Shown: positions 1 through 10,516, counted from the stretch's first letter. The stretch is DNA of 43,916 nucleotides from Rhizopus sp. PT2906 (GCA_025529335.1 JAMYHX010000368.1:1-43916); one strand, 5' to 3'. Notes: a model not told the origin generated them from the sequence alone. Numbers and translations are program-made.

Positions 1-1278
1 AAGGCACCTTCTTCATCATCTAGAAAGGAAAAGCGTAAAGAGCCACCCAAGTCAATAACAACAACAACAACAACAACGACAGCAGAAAACAAATCAAACA
101 CGTCACCACCCGTCCATACAGCTAGTTCATCACAATCCAATTCACCCGTGCCTTATACCTCCAACCCACTACCGGTTATGTTTCCACCTGGCACAGCAAA
201 TGCAGATCATCCATTTAATCGATTTGGATTTAAATATATACCTTGTGAACCGTCCGTTCTGAAGCTTGTTGGCTACCAGCAAGCCGAAAATGAAGGTGGC
301 TGCACAATCAGCGTACCTGATAAAAGTCCCTACGTGTCTGTAAGCAAGGATGGTCTGACGGTGACAACCGATAAAGGTTTTCGCATGTGCAGAGCTAATG
401 TAGGTGTAAAAGAAGGAAATTGGTTTTGGGAAGCTGTCATCCAAAATGCCGCTGGTCCCTCCTGCACGGATGGACCTCATGTGCGCATTGGTTGGGCTAG
501 ACGAGAAGGTAAGCCACGTTCACAGAAAGGGAAAGACATGACTCATTCTTTCTCAGCATGTCTCAATGCACCTGTCGGTTATGACGGTTACAGCTACGGA
601 TATCGTGATCGAACAGGTGACAAAGTGTTTTGCTCAAGACCAGAAAAGTATGGAGAACCCTTCCAAACAGGCGATGTGATCGGATTGTATATCTCCTTGC
701 CACCTAAAAATAAAGATCACTTCAAAAGTGCTTCGAGAAGACGTATTCCTATTGCATACAAGGAGCATTTGTGGTTTGAAGAGAAGGATTTTCGACCTAG
801 CAAAGAGATGGAAGCCTTGGCAGATCCTTATAGGAAAGAAGAAGATACCTACGAGCCAAAGATACTCAAGGGATCATATATAACCGTTTACAAGAACGGT
901 GTCAATCAAGGCGTCATGTTTACTGACTTGTTTGACTTTGAAGATTTTGGACGCTTGCCTCAAGTAATGGTGGCTAAAAGAGCTAAAAAGAAAAGAAAGT
1001 TAAAGAATAACGGTCAGAATGAAGATAATCCAACAGAGCACAAGCTATGGACGGAAGACCCTCCGATTGAAGATGATGGTACATTGGGCTACTATCCAGC
1101 CATCAGTGTGTTCAAAGGTGGTGTAGTCACCTGTAACTTTGGCCCTCAGTTTCAGTATCCACCTACGGATCAAGAAGAAAATTGGAAACCTATTTCTCAA
1201 CGATACGATGAATATATGGCTGAAGAGTGTGTTTGGGACCTCCTGGACGAAGTGTCTCGGTCGCTGCGGCAACAATAA
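1..1278 (+). CDS. ASH2-like SPRY-domain subunit of the Set1/COMPASS H3K4 methyltransferase (3' part)
   Basis: The reading frame is open from base 1, so the start and any N-terminal PHD/winged-helix part lie outside the window. About 425 residues are visible. A low-complexity Ser/Thr/Pro-rich linker leads into an ASH2-type SPRY domain, recognised by runs such as NRFGFKYIPCEPSVLKLVG, the NWFWEAVI strand and HVRIGWARREG. The domain is split by a basic insert (KRAKKKRKLK, a likely nuclear localisation signal). It resumes at YYPAISVFKGGVVTCNFGP and ends in a C-terminal helix in the position that binds DPY30 in the family. ASH2 proteins support the SET-domain enzyme that methylates histone H3 Lys4. 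The stop codon lies inside an AATAAA hexamer (1274-1279), and only 140 bp separate it from the next start. The family call is firm; the paralogue is not resolved. Confidence 0.88.
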   Translation, partial: KAPSSSSRKEKRKEPPKSITTTTTTTTAENKSNTSPPVHTASSSQSNSPVPYTSNPLPVMFPPGTANADHPFNRFGFKYIPCEPSVLKLVGYQQAENEGGCTISVPDKSPYVSVSKDGLTVTTDKGFRMCRANVGVKEGNWFWEAVIQNAAGPSCTDGPHVRIGWARREGKPRSQKGKDMTHSFSACLNAPVGYDGYSYGYRDRTGDKVFCSRPEKYGEPFQTGDVIGLYISLPPKNKDHFKSASRRRIPIAYKEHLWFEEKDFRPSKEMEALADPYRKEEDTYEPKILKGSYITVYKNGVNQGVMFTDLFDFEDFGRLPQVMVAKRAKKKRKLKNNGQNEDNPTEHKLWTEDPPIEDDGTLGYYPAISVFKGGVVTCNFGPQFQYPPTDQEENWKPISQRYDEYMAEECVWDLLDEVSRSLRQQ

Positions 1279-1418
1279 AGCACAATTTTTTAGATGATCT
1301 TGATTACCCAAAAGAAAAACCCCCTCCCCTTAATTTTTTGACTTCCGTCGGCTATTTAAAAAAATTTTTTGTGAGCGTTTTTCCTGCTTTCCTTCTTCTT
1401 TCAAAACAAAAAAAGACA

Positions 1419-3282
1419 ATGTCAGAACCTGTTGACCAAAAGAATCTCCAAAAGGACCCTGTTACTGGAGAAATGATCTCCAAGTCGTATGTATTCTAGT
1501 TCTTGTTCGTCGAATGGTTTTTCTACATCAATGATTGATAATTTTACTTTTTTGTACAGCGAGTTCAAGAGACGTGAAAAGCTTCGTGCAAAGGAAGCTG
1601 CAAAGGCTGCAAAGGCTGCTGCTGCTCCTGCCAAGGAAGCTGCTCCCAAGGAAAAGAGCGCCGAAGAAGGTGAAGAGGAATTGAACCCTAACGTAAGATC
1701 AAATTATATATATAAAAATACAAAATATAAACCTCTCTCTGATTTATTATCTCTGGGCTTTTAGCAATACTTTGAATTACGTTCCAAAGTTGTCAACAAG
1801 CTCCGTGATGAGCTTAATCCTAACCCATATCCTCACAAGTTCCAAGTCACATTGAGTCTTCCTGAATTCATTGAAAAGTACAACAAGCTTGAAGTTGGTG
1901 AACGTCTTGACGATCAAGTTATTTCTGTTGCCGGTCGTATCCACAACAAGCGTGCTTCCGGTGCCAAGTTAAGATTCTATGACTTGCACGGTGATGGTGT
2001 CAAGATTCAAGTCATGGCTGCTCTTCAAGATAATGAAGGTGATGATTATGCTCATATCCATGATCTCCTTAGACGTGGTGATATCATCGGTATTACTGGT
2101 GTTCCCGGTAAGACTAAGCGTGGTGAATTGTCCATCTTCCCCAAGAAGGTTCAACTGTTGTCTCCTTGTCTTCGTATGTTGCCCAAGGCCAACTATGGCT
2201 TTAAGGATTTAGAGCTTAGATATCGTCAACGTTACCTCGATTTGATCATGAACGGCTTTGTCCGTGACAAGTTTTATATTCGTGCCAAGGCCATCACTTA
2301 CCTTCGTTCCTTCTTGGATCAACGCGGTTTCCTTGAAGTAGAAACACCCATGATGAACAGAATTGCTGGTGGTGCTACTGCCAGACCATTCGTCACTCAT
2401 CACAATGACTTGAAGTTGGACATGTACATGCGTGTTGCTCCTGAATTATATTTGAAGATGTTGGTCGTAGGTGGTCTTGACCGTGTCTATGAAATTGGTC
2501 GTCAATTCCGTAATGAATCTATTGACATGACTCACAACCCCGAATTTACATCCTGTGAATTCTATATGGCTTATGCTGATATGTACGATCTCATGGACAT
2601 GACTGAAGAACTCGTTTCAGGTTTAGTCAAGAGTATCTTTGGCAAGTACCAAGTTGAATATCATCCCCATGGACCCGAAGGACCTGTCATGAACATTGAC
2701 TTTAGCCCTCCATTCAAGCGCCTTGATATGATTCAAACATTAGAAGAAAAGTTAAATGTCAAGTTCCCTCCTGGCGATCAACTTCATACAGCAGAAGCTA
2801 ACAAGTTCCTGTCAGATCTTTGTATTAAGAACAAGCTTGACTGTTCTGAGCCTCGTACAAATGCCCGTTTATTAGACAAGTTGGTTGGTGAATACCTCGA
2901 AGTTGATTGTATCTCACCCACCTTTATCACTGGTCACCCACAAATGATGTCTCCCTTGGCCAAGAAGCACCGTGATCGTGCTGGTCTTTGTGAACGTTTC
3001 GAACTGTTTGTTGCTACCAAGGAACTTTGTAACGCTTACACAGAATTGAACGATCCTTTCGATCAACGTGAACGTTTCGCACAACAAGCACAGGATAAGG
3101 AAGCCGGTGATGATGAAGCCCAATTGATTGATGAAAGCTTCTGTCAGGCACTAGAATTCGGTCTTCCTCCCACTGGTGGTTGGGGTATGGGTATTGATCG
3201 TCTTGCCATGTTCTTGACCAACTCAAATAATATCAAGGAAGTTCTCTTATTCCCTGCCATGAAGCCCGAAGAAAACAATTAA
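1419..3282 (+). CDS. KRS1: Cytoplasmic lysyl-tRNA synthetase (class II)
   Basis: Charges tRNA-Lys with lysine in the cytosol. There are three exons (1419-1486, 1560-1692, 1765-3282) with introns of 73 and 72 nt, and the phases join to 572 aa, the usual fungal length. The N-terminus is the Lys/Ala-rich helix that eukaryotic LysRS uses for tRNA binding. It is followed by the QYFELRSK...NPYPHKF entry to the OB-fold anticodon domain. Class II motif 2 is seen as VYEIGRQFRNE...NPEFTSCEFY and motif 3 as GWGMGIDRLAMFLT. Codon use is biased to C- or T-ending codons, as in highly expressed genes, more strongly than in neighbouring genes. A pyrimidine-rich tract (CTTTCCTTCTTCTTTC) lies directly before the start. 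No organelle-targeting extension is visible at the chosen ATG. Confidence 0.96.
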
Positions 3283-3527
3283 TTTCTTTAATAAATATTT
3301 TTTTTCCCTTTCTTTTGCAGACGTGTTTTTACCACATGACTAGAAACACAGAACATGCCAAATTGCATGTGTTGAGGCTGGTCGGCGACTGAATTGTAAA
3401 CTACGCATAACGTACACAATGGGGGAGGATCAAGGGAAACAGTGTGGATAAACAAACTGGTTTACGATTGTTTGCTTTTTTCTTTTTTTTCTTTCTTTTC
3501 TTTTTATTTGTGTATTTTCTTGTATTT

Positions 3528-4240
3528 ATGAATCAACAAAACATGATGTCTCCAAGCCTAACTAGCTCAATTGAGCCCTGCTTTGATCAACAGCTTCTTT
3601 ATGGCACAAAAAGAAAAGCAGAGGACGTGTCTTGTTATTTCTTGCAAGATGCATCTGAGCATCACCAGAACAAAAGGATCAAGTCAGGTCAAGAGGAAAT
3701 GCGGCTGATTGTGTCAAGAGAGGAATCATTGATGGACAGGACATGGTTGACGAGCCATGAAAGCGATGAAGAAGACGAAGAGGCAACAAGAAAAAGAAAC
3801 TTAGAAAGAAATAGAATTGCAGGTTAGAATGTCGGTTAATTATTGATGCAGTCGCATTTATACAGATAAAAATAGCTCATAAGTGCAGGCAACGAAAAAA
3901 GGAATGGATAAATCAGCTTGAAAGAAGAGCAGAATCACTAGCAAGTGAAAATAAAAGGCGTCAACAGGAGATACGACAACTAAAGGAAGAGTTTGTTTAT
4001 CTGAGAAATCAATTGTTTTTACATAAAGAGTAAGATAGACATGATCCCTGTTGATTGAATTAACACATATATAATAGATGCCAAAGTCCAGCTATCGACT
4101 CTTATATTGAAATGTACATGCTTGATTTAATACAATTTCCAAACACACACTTAAAGATGACCCATCCCTTATATCATGTAAACAACAATAACGAAACGAA
4201 TACCCTGCAAATGCCAAGCACACATAGCTCTGTATCATAA
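3528..4240 (+). CDS. bZIP transcription factor (ATF/CREB-like)
   Basis: Three exons (3528-3822, 3876-4029, 4078-4240) join to 203 aa. The basic region RKRNLERNRIAAHKCRQRKK is split by a 53-nt intron, and splicing at AAATAG/CT restores the N-x7-R core. A leucine zipper follows (LERRAESLASENKR...LRNQL), then the HKEC sequence that ends the bZIP of ATF2-like proteins. The second intron (48 nt) replaces an early TAA by a 54-residue tail. The ATG at 3528 (MNQQNMMS) is preferred over an open frame further upstream, because that stretch is a T-rich promoter tract that would encode poly-Phe. The N-terminal half is acidic (SDEEDEEA) just before the basic region. Targets cannot be told from the sequence. 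Confidence 0.88.
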
Positions 4241-4529
4241 AGCTGTGATATCTTTACACAAGTCAGCTTCTTTCAAATAAATGTACAATGTTCATTTCAA
4301 CAGTGTTTGTTTTGAATCTCACTTCAATGAAGAACCGTGGTTCGGTGTTGAATAAGACATGGAAAATCGCTGTGTTTTCCATGTAGATGGTTTCAAACAA
4401 ATTTTGTTTTTCAGCCATATGAGCCAAAGAAAATGAATAAAGTAAAGTGTGTTATCAGTTTCTATAGGGACAACAACTTTATCATTGTAAACGATGGAGC
4501 TGAAGTTTCCATATTATTCTAATAATTAT

Positions 4530-4588
4530 CTGACAACAATAACTTGCTTTATTTATGAAACACTAAATATAAATGTTATTGTTGTCAG
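4530..4588. repeat. Inverted repeat, 14-bp perfect stem
   Basis: CTGACAACAATAAC at 4530-4543 is the exact reverse complement of 4575-4588, with a 31-nt AT-rich loop. It could be a small transposon footprint or a transcript hairpin. Nothing adjacent identifies it. Confidence 0.6.
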
Positions 4589-5209
4589 TTGGACAAGATG
4601 TGTACATCTTTTTAGTGCTTTGCAGGGTTACCTCAATAACGCATGTAATACAATCGGATATATCTTTTATCAAAGAATGTGACAAAGAATAGGCTTTCTA
4701 CTGTGTTCTGTTTTTGTAAGTTTGTTTTTTAATATTTGAAGTAAAGCATTAAAACTATGTCAAGGTATACCTCATAAAAGCTTGTAACACCTGCAACAGT
4801 AACTCAATAACATTGAGGACTATGATCGGAGAGAGAGAGATGGTACGCGACATTGGTGTAGCAGGTTTAAAGTTACATGTGTGCGACAAGGCATTACACT
4901 CCAGAAGCAGACGTGAAAAATCATTCGATGGTCATGATCGGCGAATTATACACAAGGCAGCATAACCCGTGTGTTTGCACATGTTTTAGAAGAAAGAAAG
5001 CTCAAGCTATACTTTCGATGTGCTTCTTTAGTATATGTCCTTATTGTAGTAAGATGCTATCTATTGATATGCATGCAGTCATTGTTTGCTGGTTTTGATA
5101 TGTACACATATGACGCGTGCACTGCGAATTCATGCAAGCTTCTTTATTGTCAAAATTATGCTACCTATTGCAGAATATTTTAATGATTCTAGACATAATC
5201 TCCGTAGGT

Positions 5210-5608
5210 CTAATTTTGTTTAAGACGACATGGTATTAATCGATGTGATAGTAGATAGGAATTATAATGGATGCATGACACACTAACAGAGGTATTGTGG
5301 GGTAATTGATCTATAACATGTTCTTCAATGAGATAGGAACATTTCCCTGTTACTATTTCTGCAACACTCAGAAACTTGAAAGTTACTTTCAAAAATATGT
5401 CATATAAATATGAAAATGAATCACTTGTCTGAATAAGGGCATCATTAAATTCTGCAATTTTTTCTTGATATTTGCCTTTAATTCTAGCATATAGCAAATA
5501 CAGAACATATGCTTTTTTACAACGCAACTTGTCAATTGGAGAAGCAAATGCATACGCATACGATAGATAACAAAAGTTGAAATTGCAACTATTTAAACAA
5601 AAGTTCAA
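5210..5608 (-). other. Open frame without ATG, possible gene relic
   Basis: An open frame of about 130 codons on the minus strand, with no ATG near its start and no recognisable domain. The middle part (YVLYLLYARIKGKYQEKI) looks more protein-like than random AT-rich translation, but there are no supporting splice sites or neighbours. Probably a decayed fragment or chance. Confidence 0.15.
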
Positions 5609-6082
5609 TCATTTCTGGAAATGACGGCATATGTTGCAACAATAGATCTTAATTGACACGACCTTTACGTGAATCAAGGAATACCAAATGATATACAATA
5701 TAATTCACAGTACATGCATACCAAATAAGAAGATCATCGAAGGAGCACCAAGATCAAACAACTCATATTTTAACTTAGCCCGTTAGCCTACACAGTGCTT
5801 ATCAACCCAGATCCTTGGAAATAGCTCTTTATATTTCCGGATATTTTAATATGTACGAAGGTTGATTTGCCTATGACATAGATCTCTACCAATAGTATAT
5901 TCTCCGGTAGATAAGGAAGAGAACAGTATGCAGTTGATCTTATTTAAAAAATCCGAGGATACAAGGATCATAAGGAATTGTTAATGCATACCTATTGATT
6001 CTTACATATTTAAAGAGCATACTTTTCTATTTTTCTTTCATTTCTCTTTATTCTTCTTCATCAAGATTTTTTGGTTACTAAA

Positions 6083-6784
6083 ATGCAATCTTATATTTTC
6101 AATGATTTCAACATTTGCGACAATCTTCTTCCGATCTCATTCTTCGAAAATATATCCAATCCTTCTAAAGAGGATGACTACGGCTACACTACTATGTCTG
6201 ATTTTGAAGTCACTATGCAGGATTACTTGGACAAGCTTCATGCCAAGAAAAGAGATAAGGCCCTCATTGATTTTGATCGCTACAGGAGTATAGAGGAAAT
6301 TTTGAAAAATCCAAGTAATACAGCAATATCGACAGCTCAATTCAGGTACTGGGCAAAGAAGATGTTTGAACTTTCTCCTGGAGAAACTAAAGTCGTCTGC
6401 CATAATGGGAAACCAGTAGCTATCAAGGAAACTATCTATGAGATTCTGTTAGATGCTCATAAAATCGCGAATCACGGCGGCCGAGACAAGACGTCTGCTA
6501 TTGTAGGTTATTTGATAGTTCTTCGGAAGATTATAAGACTAATTTTTCATATCTTTTTTTAGGTCAAAGGTAGTTTTTCATGGATTCCCAAGGAACTGAT
6601 CGCTCGTTTTGTTCGTTGCTGTCCAACTTGTAGATTCAAAAGGAATGGCAACCACCTTGATACATTCGATAGTTGCTCGCCACCATATGCGACCAACTAT
6701 AATGATCTCTTTCTCAATTCTATATCTACCGAGATAAGTACACCGTCAACTACACTATGGGAAATTTTGGCAGGGGAATTTTAA
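6083..6784 (+). pseudogene. Integrase-type H2C2 zinc-binding protein, 3' end displaced by a transposon
   Basis: Exons 6083-6502 and 6563-6784 (60-nt intron) encode 213 aa. Residues 123-163 form an H2C2 zinc-binding motif (H125-x4-H130 ... C160-x2-C163, in DAHKIANHGGRDK and CCPTCRFK). This is the HHCC domain that precedes the integrase core of gypsy-type retroelements and is found alone in domesticated proteins such as GIN1/KRBA2. No integrase DDE core is seen. The last ten codons and the stop are supplied by the left terminal repeat of the element at 6753. The original 3' end lies beyond the element (8461-8555) in the matching frame. Before the insertion the protein would have had about 234 residues. 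The shortened version could still be made, so this may be a working truncated gene. Confidence 0.7.
6750..6752. repeat. Target-site duplication CTA, left copy
   Basis: CTA directly before the left CACTATGGG terminus. The same triplet follows the right terminus at 8458-8460. Three base pairs is the duplication length expected for CACTA-type elements. Confidence 0.75.
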
Positions 6785-6840
6785 ATAAATTTTTATTATG
6801 CCCACAATTATGGCCAAAAAAAAAATTAAAAGTCTTTTTA

Positions 6841-6872
6841 TCCAGTAATTTGATCGCGGATAGGCCATAATT
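6841..6872 (-). repeat. Subterminal repeat of the CACTA-like element, left copy
   Basis: An inverted copy of the right-end units: TCCAGTAATTTGA near its start and GGCCATAATT at its end correspond to the complements of AACTATGGCC and TCAAATTACTGGAC. In En/Spm such repeats are bound by the accessory protein TNPA. Confidence 0.65.
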
Positions 6873-7144
6873 CTCAAAAACTACCTCGTTCAGCTTGTGC
6901 TTTCCGTTATATTTTATTGATTCATTGTTTAGTTGTTATGATATTCTATTAGTTTACATTTCTTTATATACTGCTTTTTGATTCGTTCCTTTCATTATAA
7001 TAATAGCACACTTCTTTAGGGCAGGGCTTATTGTTTTGGTTTATATTATCCTTATTTTATTCCTTGAAGTAATTATTCATAAAAAGCTTAGAGAACAAAA
7101 AGAAAAAAAAAAAAAAAAAAAAAGGGCAGACAAAATCTTGAGTC

Positions 7145-8270
7145 TTATTCATCGTATTCTTCTTCGTTTTGGTCATTCTCTTCTTCCTCAGGAGTAGCCT
7201 TTTTCTTTTAGCTGATGCCTTGTGCTTGCCTACATATACGATTAGTTTATCATTAAAAGCGAATAAAGCAACCTTACTTTTATCGACCAATCTGTTTCTA
7301 AGCAATTGTTTGGGATGGCCAGTGATAGTGCACTCAGTACTAACATCAATATTAAATGCCAGTTCTTCCTCGGCATTATTCCAACTATTAATAACTTATT
7401 GGCATACTTGCACCAAATATTATATTAGCCTTTTGACAACACTTACTGGACAGACTCAGTGGCCGTCATACGCGGCTCGTCGGTAGAGTCTTCGACTACT
7501 TGGCTTACAGCTTGAGCTTCTAAAGAAACCATTAGTAAGTAAAAACTAAAGCAAAATGATAATCATACCTTTGCTACCATTAACAGTAAACTGCATCTTG
7601 CTCGATCTACGGATGTAGCTCCAGTAATACTCGAGAAGCATGCTTGCCCCCAAGAGCCAACACAAGCGTGGAGAGGAATATAAGGCGCTGCCTTAGTCTC
7701 AAGACTTTCAATTGCATACAGCTGAGCATCACCAGGAATACCTGCCTAGGCAGTCTCGCTTGAGATACCATGTTGTCTTTTGGTATCATCAATGACTGCT
7801 TTGACAAGGTGTGATGACACATTCAGTTTGCAAGCATGAAAAAAATCATCATTCAACTGTTCATACTCGGATCCGCGCACTTCATCGATAAGCTTCCTGA
7901 AGTGCTTCCAGGAAAAAGGAGCAGAGCGATCCGTGCGGCCAGAACGAGTATTCTTTGCTCTTGGTGCTAGCTTTTTGCGTTCTGGGTAAAAGTTGGTTGC
8001 AAAAAGCCCAGAAATAGTAGCAATTGCAAATGAAGCGTCAGGGTTAGTAAAGCTATTAGAAGACTTTAGTGCCTTAGCTTCTTCTTTCAAGATGTTAACA
8101 TCAGCTTGCAAAGTCTCAATTTTAGCTTTCAAGATTCTATTCTCTTCAACTACTGCGTTGAGGGTAGTTCTAATATAGTTGAAGCCATAGCTAACTGTAG
8201 TTGTGAGCTGTTGGATAAGAAAAACTACGCTTTCTAATGTATGCTGGGATAAAGTAGAAGTAGGAAACAT
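7145..8270 (-). pseudogene. Decayed coiled-coil gene inside the CACTA-like element
   Basis: Reads from ATG at 8270 through 175 codons to TAG at 7746-7748. It has a hydrophobic start, a coiled coil (NAVVEENRILKAKIETLQAD) and a basic stretch (YPERKKLAPRAKNTRSGR). The frame stays open past the TAG. The coding trace then continues in another frame after a five-base C/G run (7647-7651), consistent with one lost base. It crosses two normal introns (7520-7568 with branch site TACTAAT, and 7385-7446). Near 7200-7204 it changes frame again at an A/T run into an acidic tail (ATPEEEENDQNEEEYDE) ending at 7145. Three lesions therefore separate one ancestral frame. No known family is recognised. By position it could be the element's accessory (TNPA-like) protein, which is inference. 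A 41-nt intron instead of the last frameshift is possible. Confidence 0.6.
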
Positions 8271-8346
8271 GTAAAAAAATGAAATTGAGTCAATCGTTGC
8301 TGTCTCAAAATACAATTAAAATTAAATCCCAGCTCCATTTACGAAA

Positions 8347-8424
8347 AACTATGGCCCATTCACCATCAAGTTACTGGACAACAAAGAAAATAACTATGGC
8401 CAACCCAGCGTCAAATTACTGGAC
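8347..8424 (+). repeat. Two tandem subterminal repeats of the CACTA-like element, right end
   Basis: Units at 8347-8379 and 8392-8424 are 33 bp each with starts exactly 45 bp apart. Each begins AACTATGGCC and ends with a TCAAATTACTGGAC-like block (first unit TCAAGTTACTGGAC). They face the inverted left copy at 6841-6872. Confidence 0.7.
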
Positions 8425-8457
8425 ATTACACTTTTGGCGAAAAGATTTCCCATAGTG

Positions 8458-8460
8458 CTA
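8458..8460. repeat. Target-site duplication CTA, right copy
   Basis: Second copy of the CTA found at 6750-6752, immediately after the right terminus CCCATAGTG. Confidence 0.75.
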
Positions 8461-8555
8461 CTGGTGTTTTTGAAGATCTCTACAACAACCTTCCGGCCGG
8501 CCTTGAAGGCAACATCTTACTTTCTGGTACGTATGATTTCCCTATAAACATGTAG
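8461..8555 (+). pseudogene. Displaced 3' end of the H2C2 zinc-binding protein gene
   Basis: Continuing the frame of the gene broken at 6752 gives an open stretch of 31 codons (GVFEDLYNNLPAGLEGNILL...) ending at TAG 8553-8555. The frame match across a 1.7-kb insertion and the protein-like composition support it as the original C-terminus. It now has no start codon of its own and is cut off from its promoter. Confidence 0.6.
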
Positions 8556-9195
8556 TATGCTGACTCATTGGCATGGTTACTGCCATAATATGGGTTAATA
8601 AACCTTGAAGGGTTCAAGGTTCGTTTAAAAGCCTAAATGTCGCATTTTTACTTTTATTTTAAGGAAGATTGCGCTCTTTCACATATAATCAATATATATC
8701 GTACATAAGCCAAAGTCATCCTTTCTATTCGATATTAACATAATACTTCGTATTAAGCCCACAACGCTGATTCATAGTAGTTGATGATGCGCCATATTAA
8801 TACAGTTCATAAGATATAATTTAGTTGACAGCATTTGTTCTTGCAATATAGAGATCAACTTTATTTTTCTCATGAATCTCTCTCTCTTTTCATAAAAAGA
8901 CTTCTTACATCTTGTCGTATTCTTATATTTCCGAGATAAAGATATTTATTTGACAATATCACACTAAACAAAAGCAAATAGATCAAGAACTTTATTAAAC
9001 ACCATTGTTAAGTGTGTCCATCAAGGTAGATCCTTTTTTTTTCGATATAAATCGAGTTTACTCAAAGTTTGTTTGTATATCAATGAAGCTTTATTCAAAC
9101 ATGCCCTTATATGACAATCTAACATGTAAGTCATTGCAGTCTCCTTTAATATTCGGCATTCGCCCATAAAAGCTAAGCATAAAAGTCACTCCGAT

Positions 9196-9228
<33 letters not shown>

Positions 9229-9288
9229 ACAGGTTCTGTCAGCTCATAATTTTTTTTTCTCTCTCTCTCTTTTATTAGATTCATCACC
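8556..9288. other. Intergenic region with 30-T tract before the ETT1-like gene
   Basis: 733 bp with no gene seen. Its right end is a run of 30 T at 9198-9227, then TTTTTTTTCTCTCTCTCTCT up to the start codon at 9289, probably part of the promoter/5' leader. The T run may act as a nucleosome-excluding tract. Confidence 0.5.
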
Positions 9289-10516
9289 ATGACAGCTGAA
9301 AAGAAGAGACCCAGAGGCTTGAAAGGTAGCGCATTAGCTAAATCCAAAAAGCCAAAGAACAACAATGACTCAACTACTCAACCAACTGAGATCCCCGAGA
9401 ATGCTCAAACTGTTGTTATCGACAAAGAGGTGGAAGAAGGTGACGAACTTGGAGAGACAGCCGCTCTTTTGGAAAGCGCTTTAGATAAACTCGGTAAGAC
9501 TTTTTGTTGAATGCAAGTGTGTTCACTTACACTATGTTAGAGTCTGACTCTTCTGAAGCTTTACCTTTACTTCGCGGAACGATTCATGAATCCGATCGTA
9601 TTCTCCGTAACTGGGACTCTGAAAACCCTCTGCCTGCCAGTTTTTATTACAACTATGGTGTTGCTCTGTATGAATTGGGTCGTTTGATAGAAGATGAAGA
9701 TTTTGAGCCCTATTTGGATGCTGCAGAGGAAAGATTAAATGACAGTTTAGAGCACTTGGAAAAAGAAGACAATGCTGAACTGGTCAGCAAGGTCAATGTG
9801 GCTCTTGCAAAGGTCTGGTTTGCTAAAGCTTCCAGTCAAATGACAGATGATAACGTTCCTGAATTGGCTATACGCGCTCTATCCGCTGTGGATAAAGCAA
9901 TCAGTGAATCCAAACTATCTTCCAAGGTGATCATTGAACTTGCTGATATTGCTCAAAATCACGGTTCCTTATACACAACTCTTGAATCTCGTGACAAGTT
10001 CATAACGTGGGCCGAGAAGACGCTTGAACAAATTTTGAAAGGTAAGATCGACAAGAGAGAAAGGAAAAAGAGCAAAATCTAATCAGAAACACACTAGATG
10101 AACCTACCAATACCCAGGCGTTATCTGTGCTTGGCTTATGCAAGTTGCAAGTTGCCCATTACTGGCTGGATAACGTTGAGGAAGATGAAGAAGAAGAAGA
10201 AGAGGAAAAGACTGAATTGAGCAAAGAAGAAGAAAATGCTTATCAAGCTATTCTGGAAAGTAAAAAGCACCTTGAAGCAGCACATACAGAGCTTGTGAAG
10301 TCAGATAAACTCACCCCACAGATACTCACCGATTTGGCCGAAGTTTATGTGAATGAAGGAAATTTGGTCTTGAATGAAGAAGATCAGAACCAAATTTATG
10401 AACGAGCTGTCAAGTTGATTAAAGAAGCACAATCCTTAGTAGACGAAAAGAAGCTGGATTATGCCTTACCAGAAGGCTTGGCAGCATTCTTGGCAGAATA
10501 TGAAGAGGAAAAATAG
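9289..10516 (+). CDS. ETT1: ETT1-like TPR protein (enhancer of translation termination 1)
   Basis: Exons 9289-9493, 9541-10041 and 10098-10516 (introns 47 and 56 nt) join to 374 aa. The N-terminus is basic (KKRPRGLKGSALAKSKKPK), like the nuclear-localising start of yeast Ett1. It is followed by an acidic linker and helical TPR-like repeats. Landmarks shared with Ett1 are LLRGTIHESDRILRN in the first third, an acidic insert (EEDEEEEEEEKTE) in the middle, and the C-terminal DLAEVYVNEGNLVLNEEDQN followed by LPEGLAAFLAEYEEE. Ett1 is a nuclear protein reported to affect stop-codon recognition and readthrough, and it works with the Tpa1 pathway in yeast. Start chosen at the only N-terminal ATG, directly after the CT tract. 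Assignment is by remembered sequence pattern, not by a search. Confidence 0.75.

Larger units (their letters stand above)
4241..6082. other. Gene-poor intergenic region
   Basis: About 1.8 kb of AT-rich DNA in which I see no convincing gene. It holds a perfect-stem inverted repeat (4530-4588) and a minus-strand open frame without an ATG (5210-5608), listed separately. The last 70 bases are a CT-rich tract typical of promoters in this window and serve the gene starting at 6083. Confidence 0.6.
6753..8457. mobile_element. CACTA-like (CMC/EnSpm-type) DNA transposon, 1705 bp, non-autonomous
   Basis: The two ends are inverted: CACTATGGGAAATTTT at 6753 and the complement of CACTATGGGAAATCTT ending at 8457, with 13 terminal bases identical. 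The element is flanked by CTA on both sides. Removing it with one CTA rejoins an open frame of the interrupted gene, which fixes the borders. Inside each end lie copies of a ~33-bp subterminal repeat, arranged head-on between the two ends, as in En/Spm elements. The only coding material is a decayed minus-strand gene (7145-8270). No transposase catalytic domain is visible, so it would need help from an autonomous relative. A 22-A tract lies at 7103-7124. Class assignment rests on the CACTA start, 3-bp duplication and subterminal repeats, not on a transposase. Confidence 0.75.

Noticed and set aside
3444..3527. In-frame upstream extension of the bZIP ORF
   Set aside because: It has no ATG and translates a T-rich promoter tract into poly-Phe; the ATG at 3528 fits better.
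7607..7822. Separate small minus-strand protein inside the CACTA-like element
   Set aside because: It is an out-of-frame shadow; the adjoining frames explain the coding trace with fewer assumptions.
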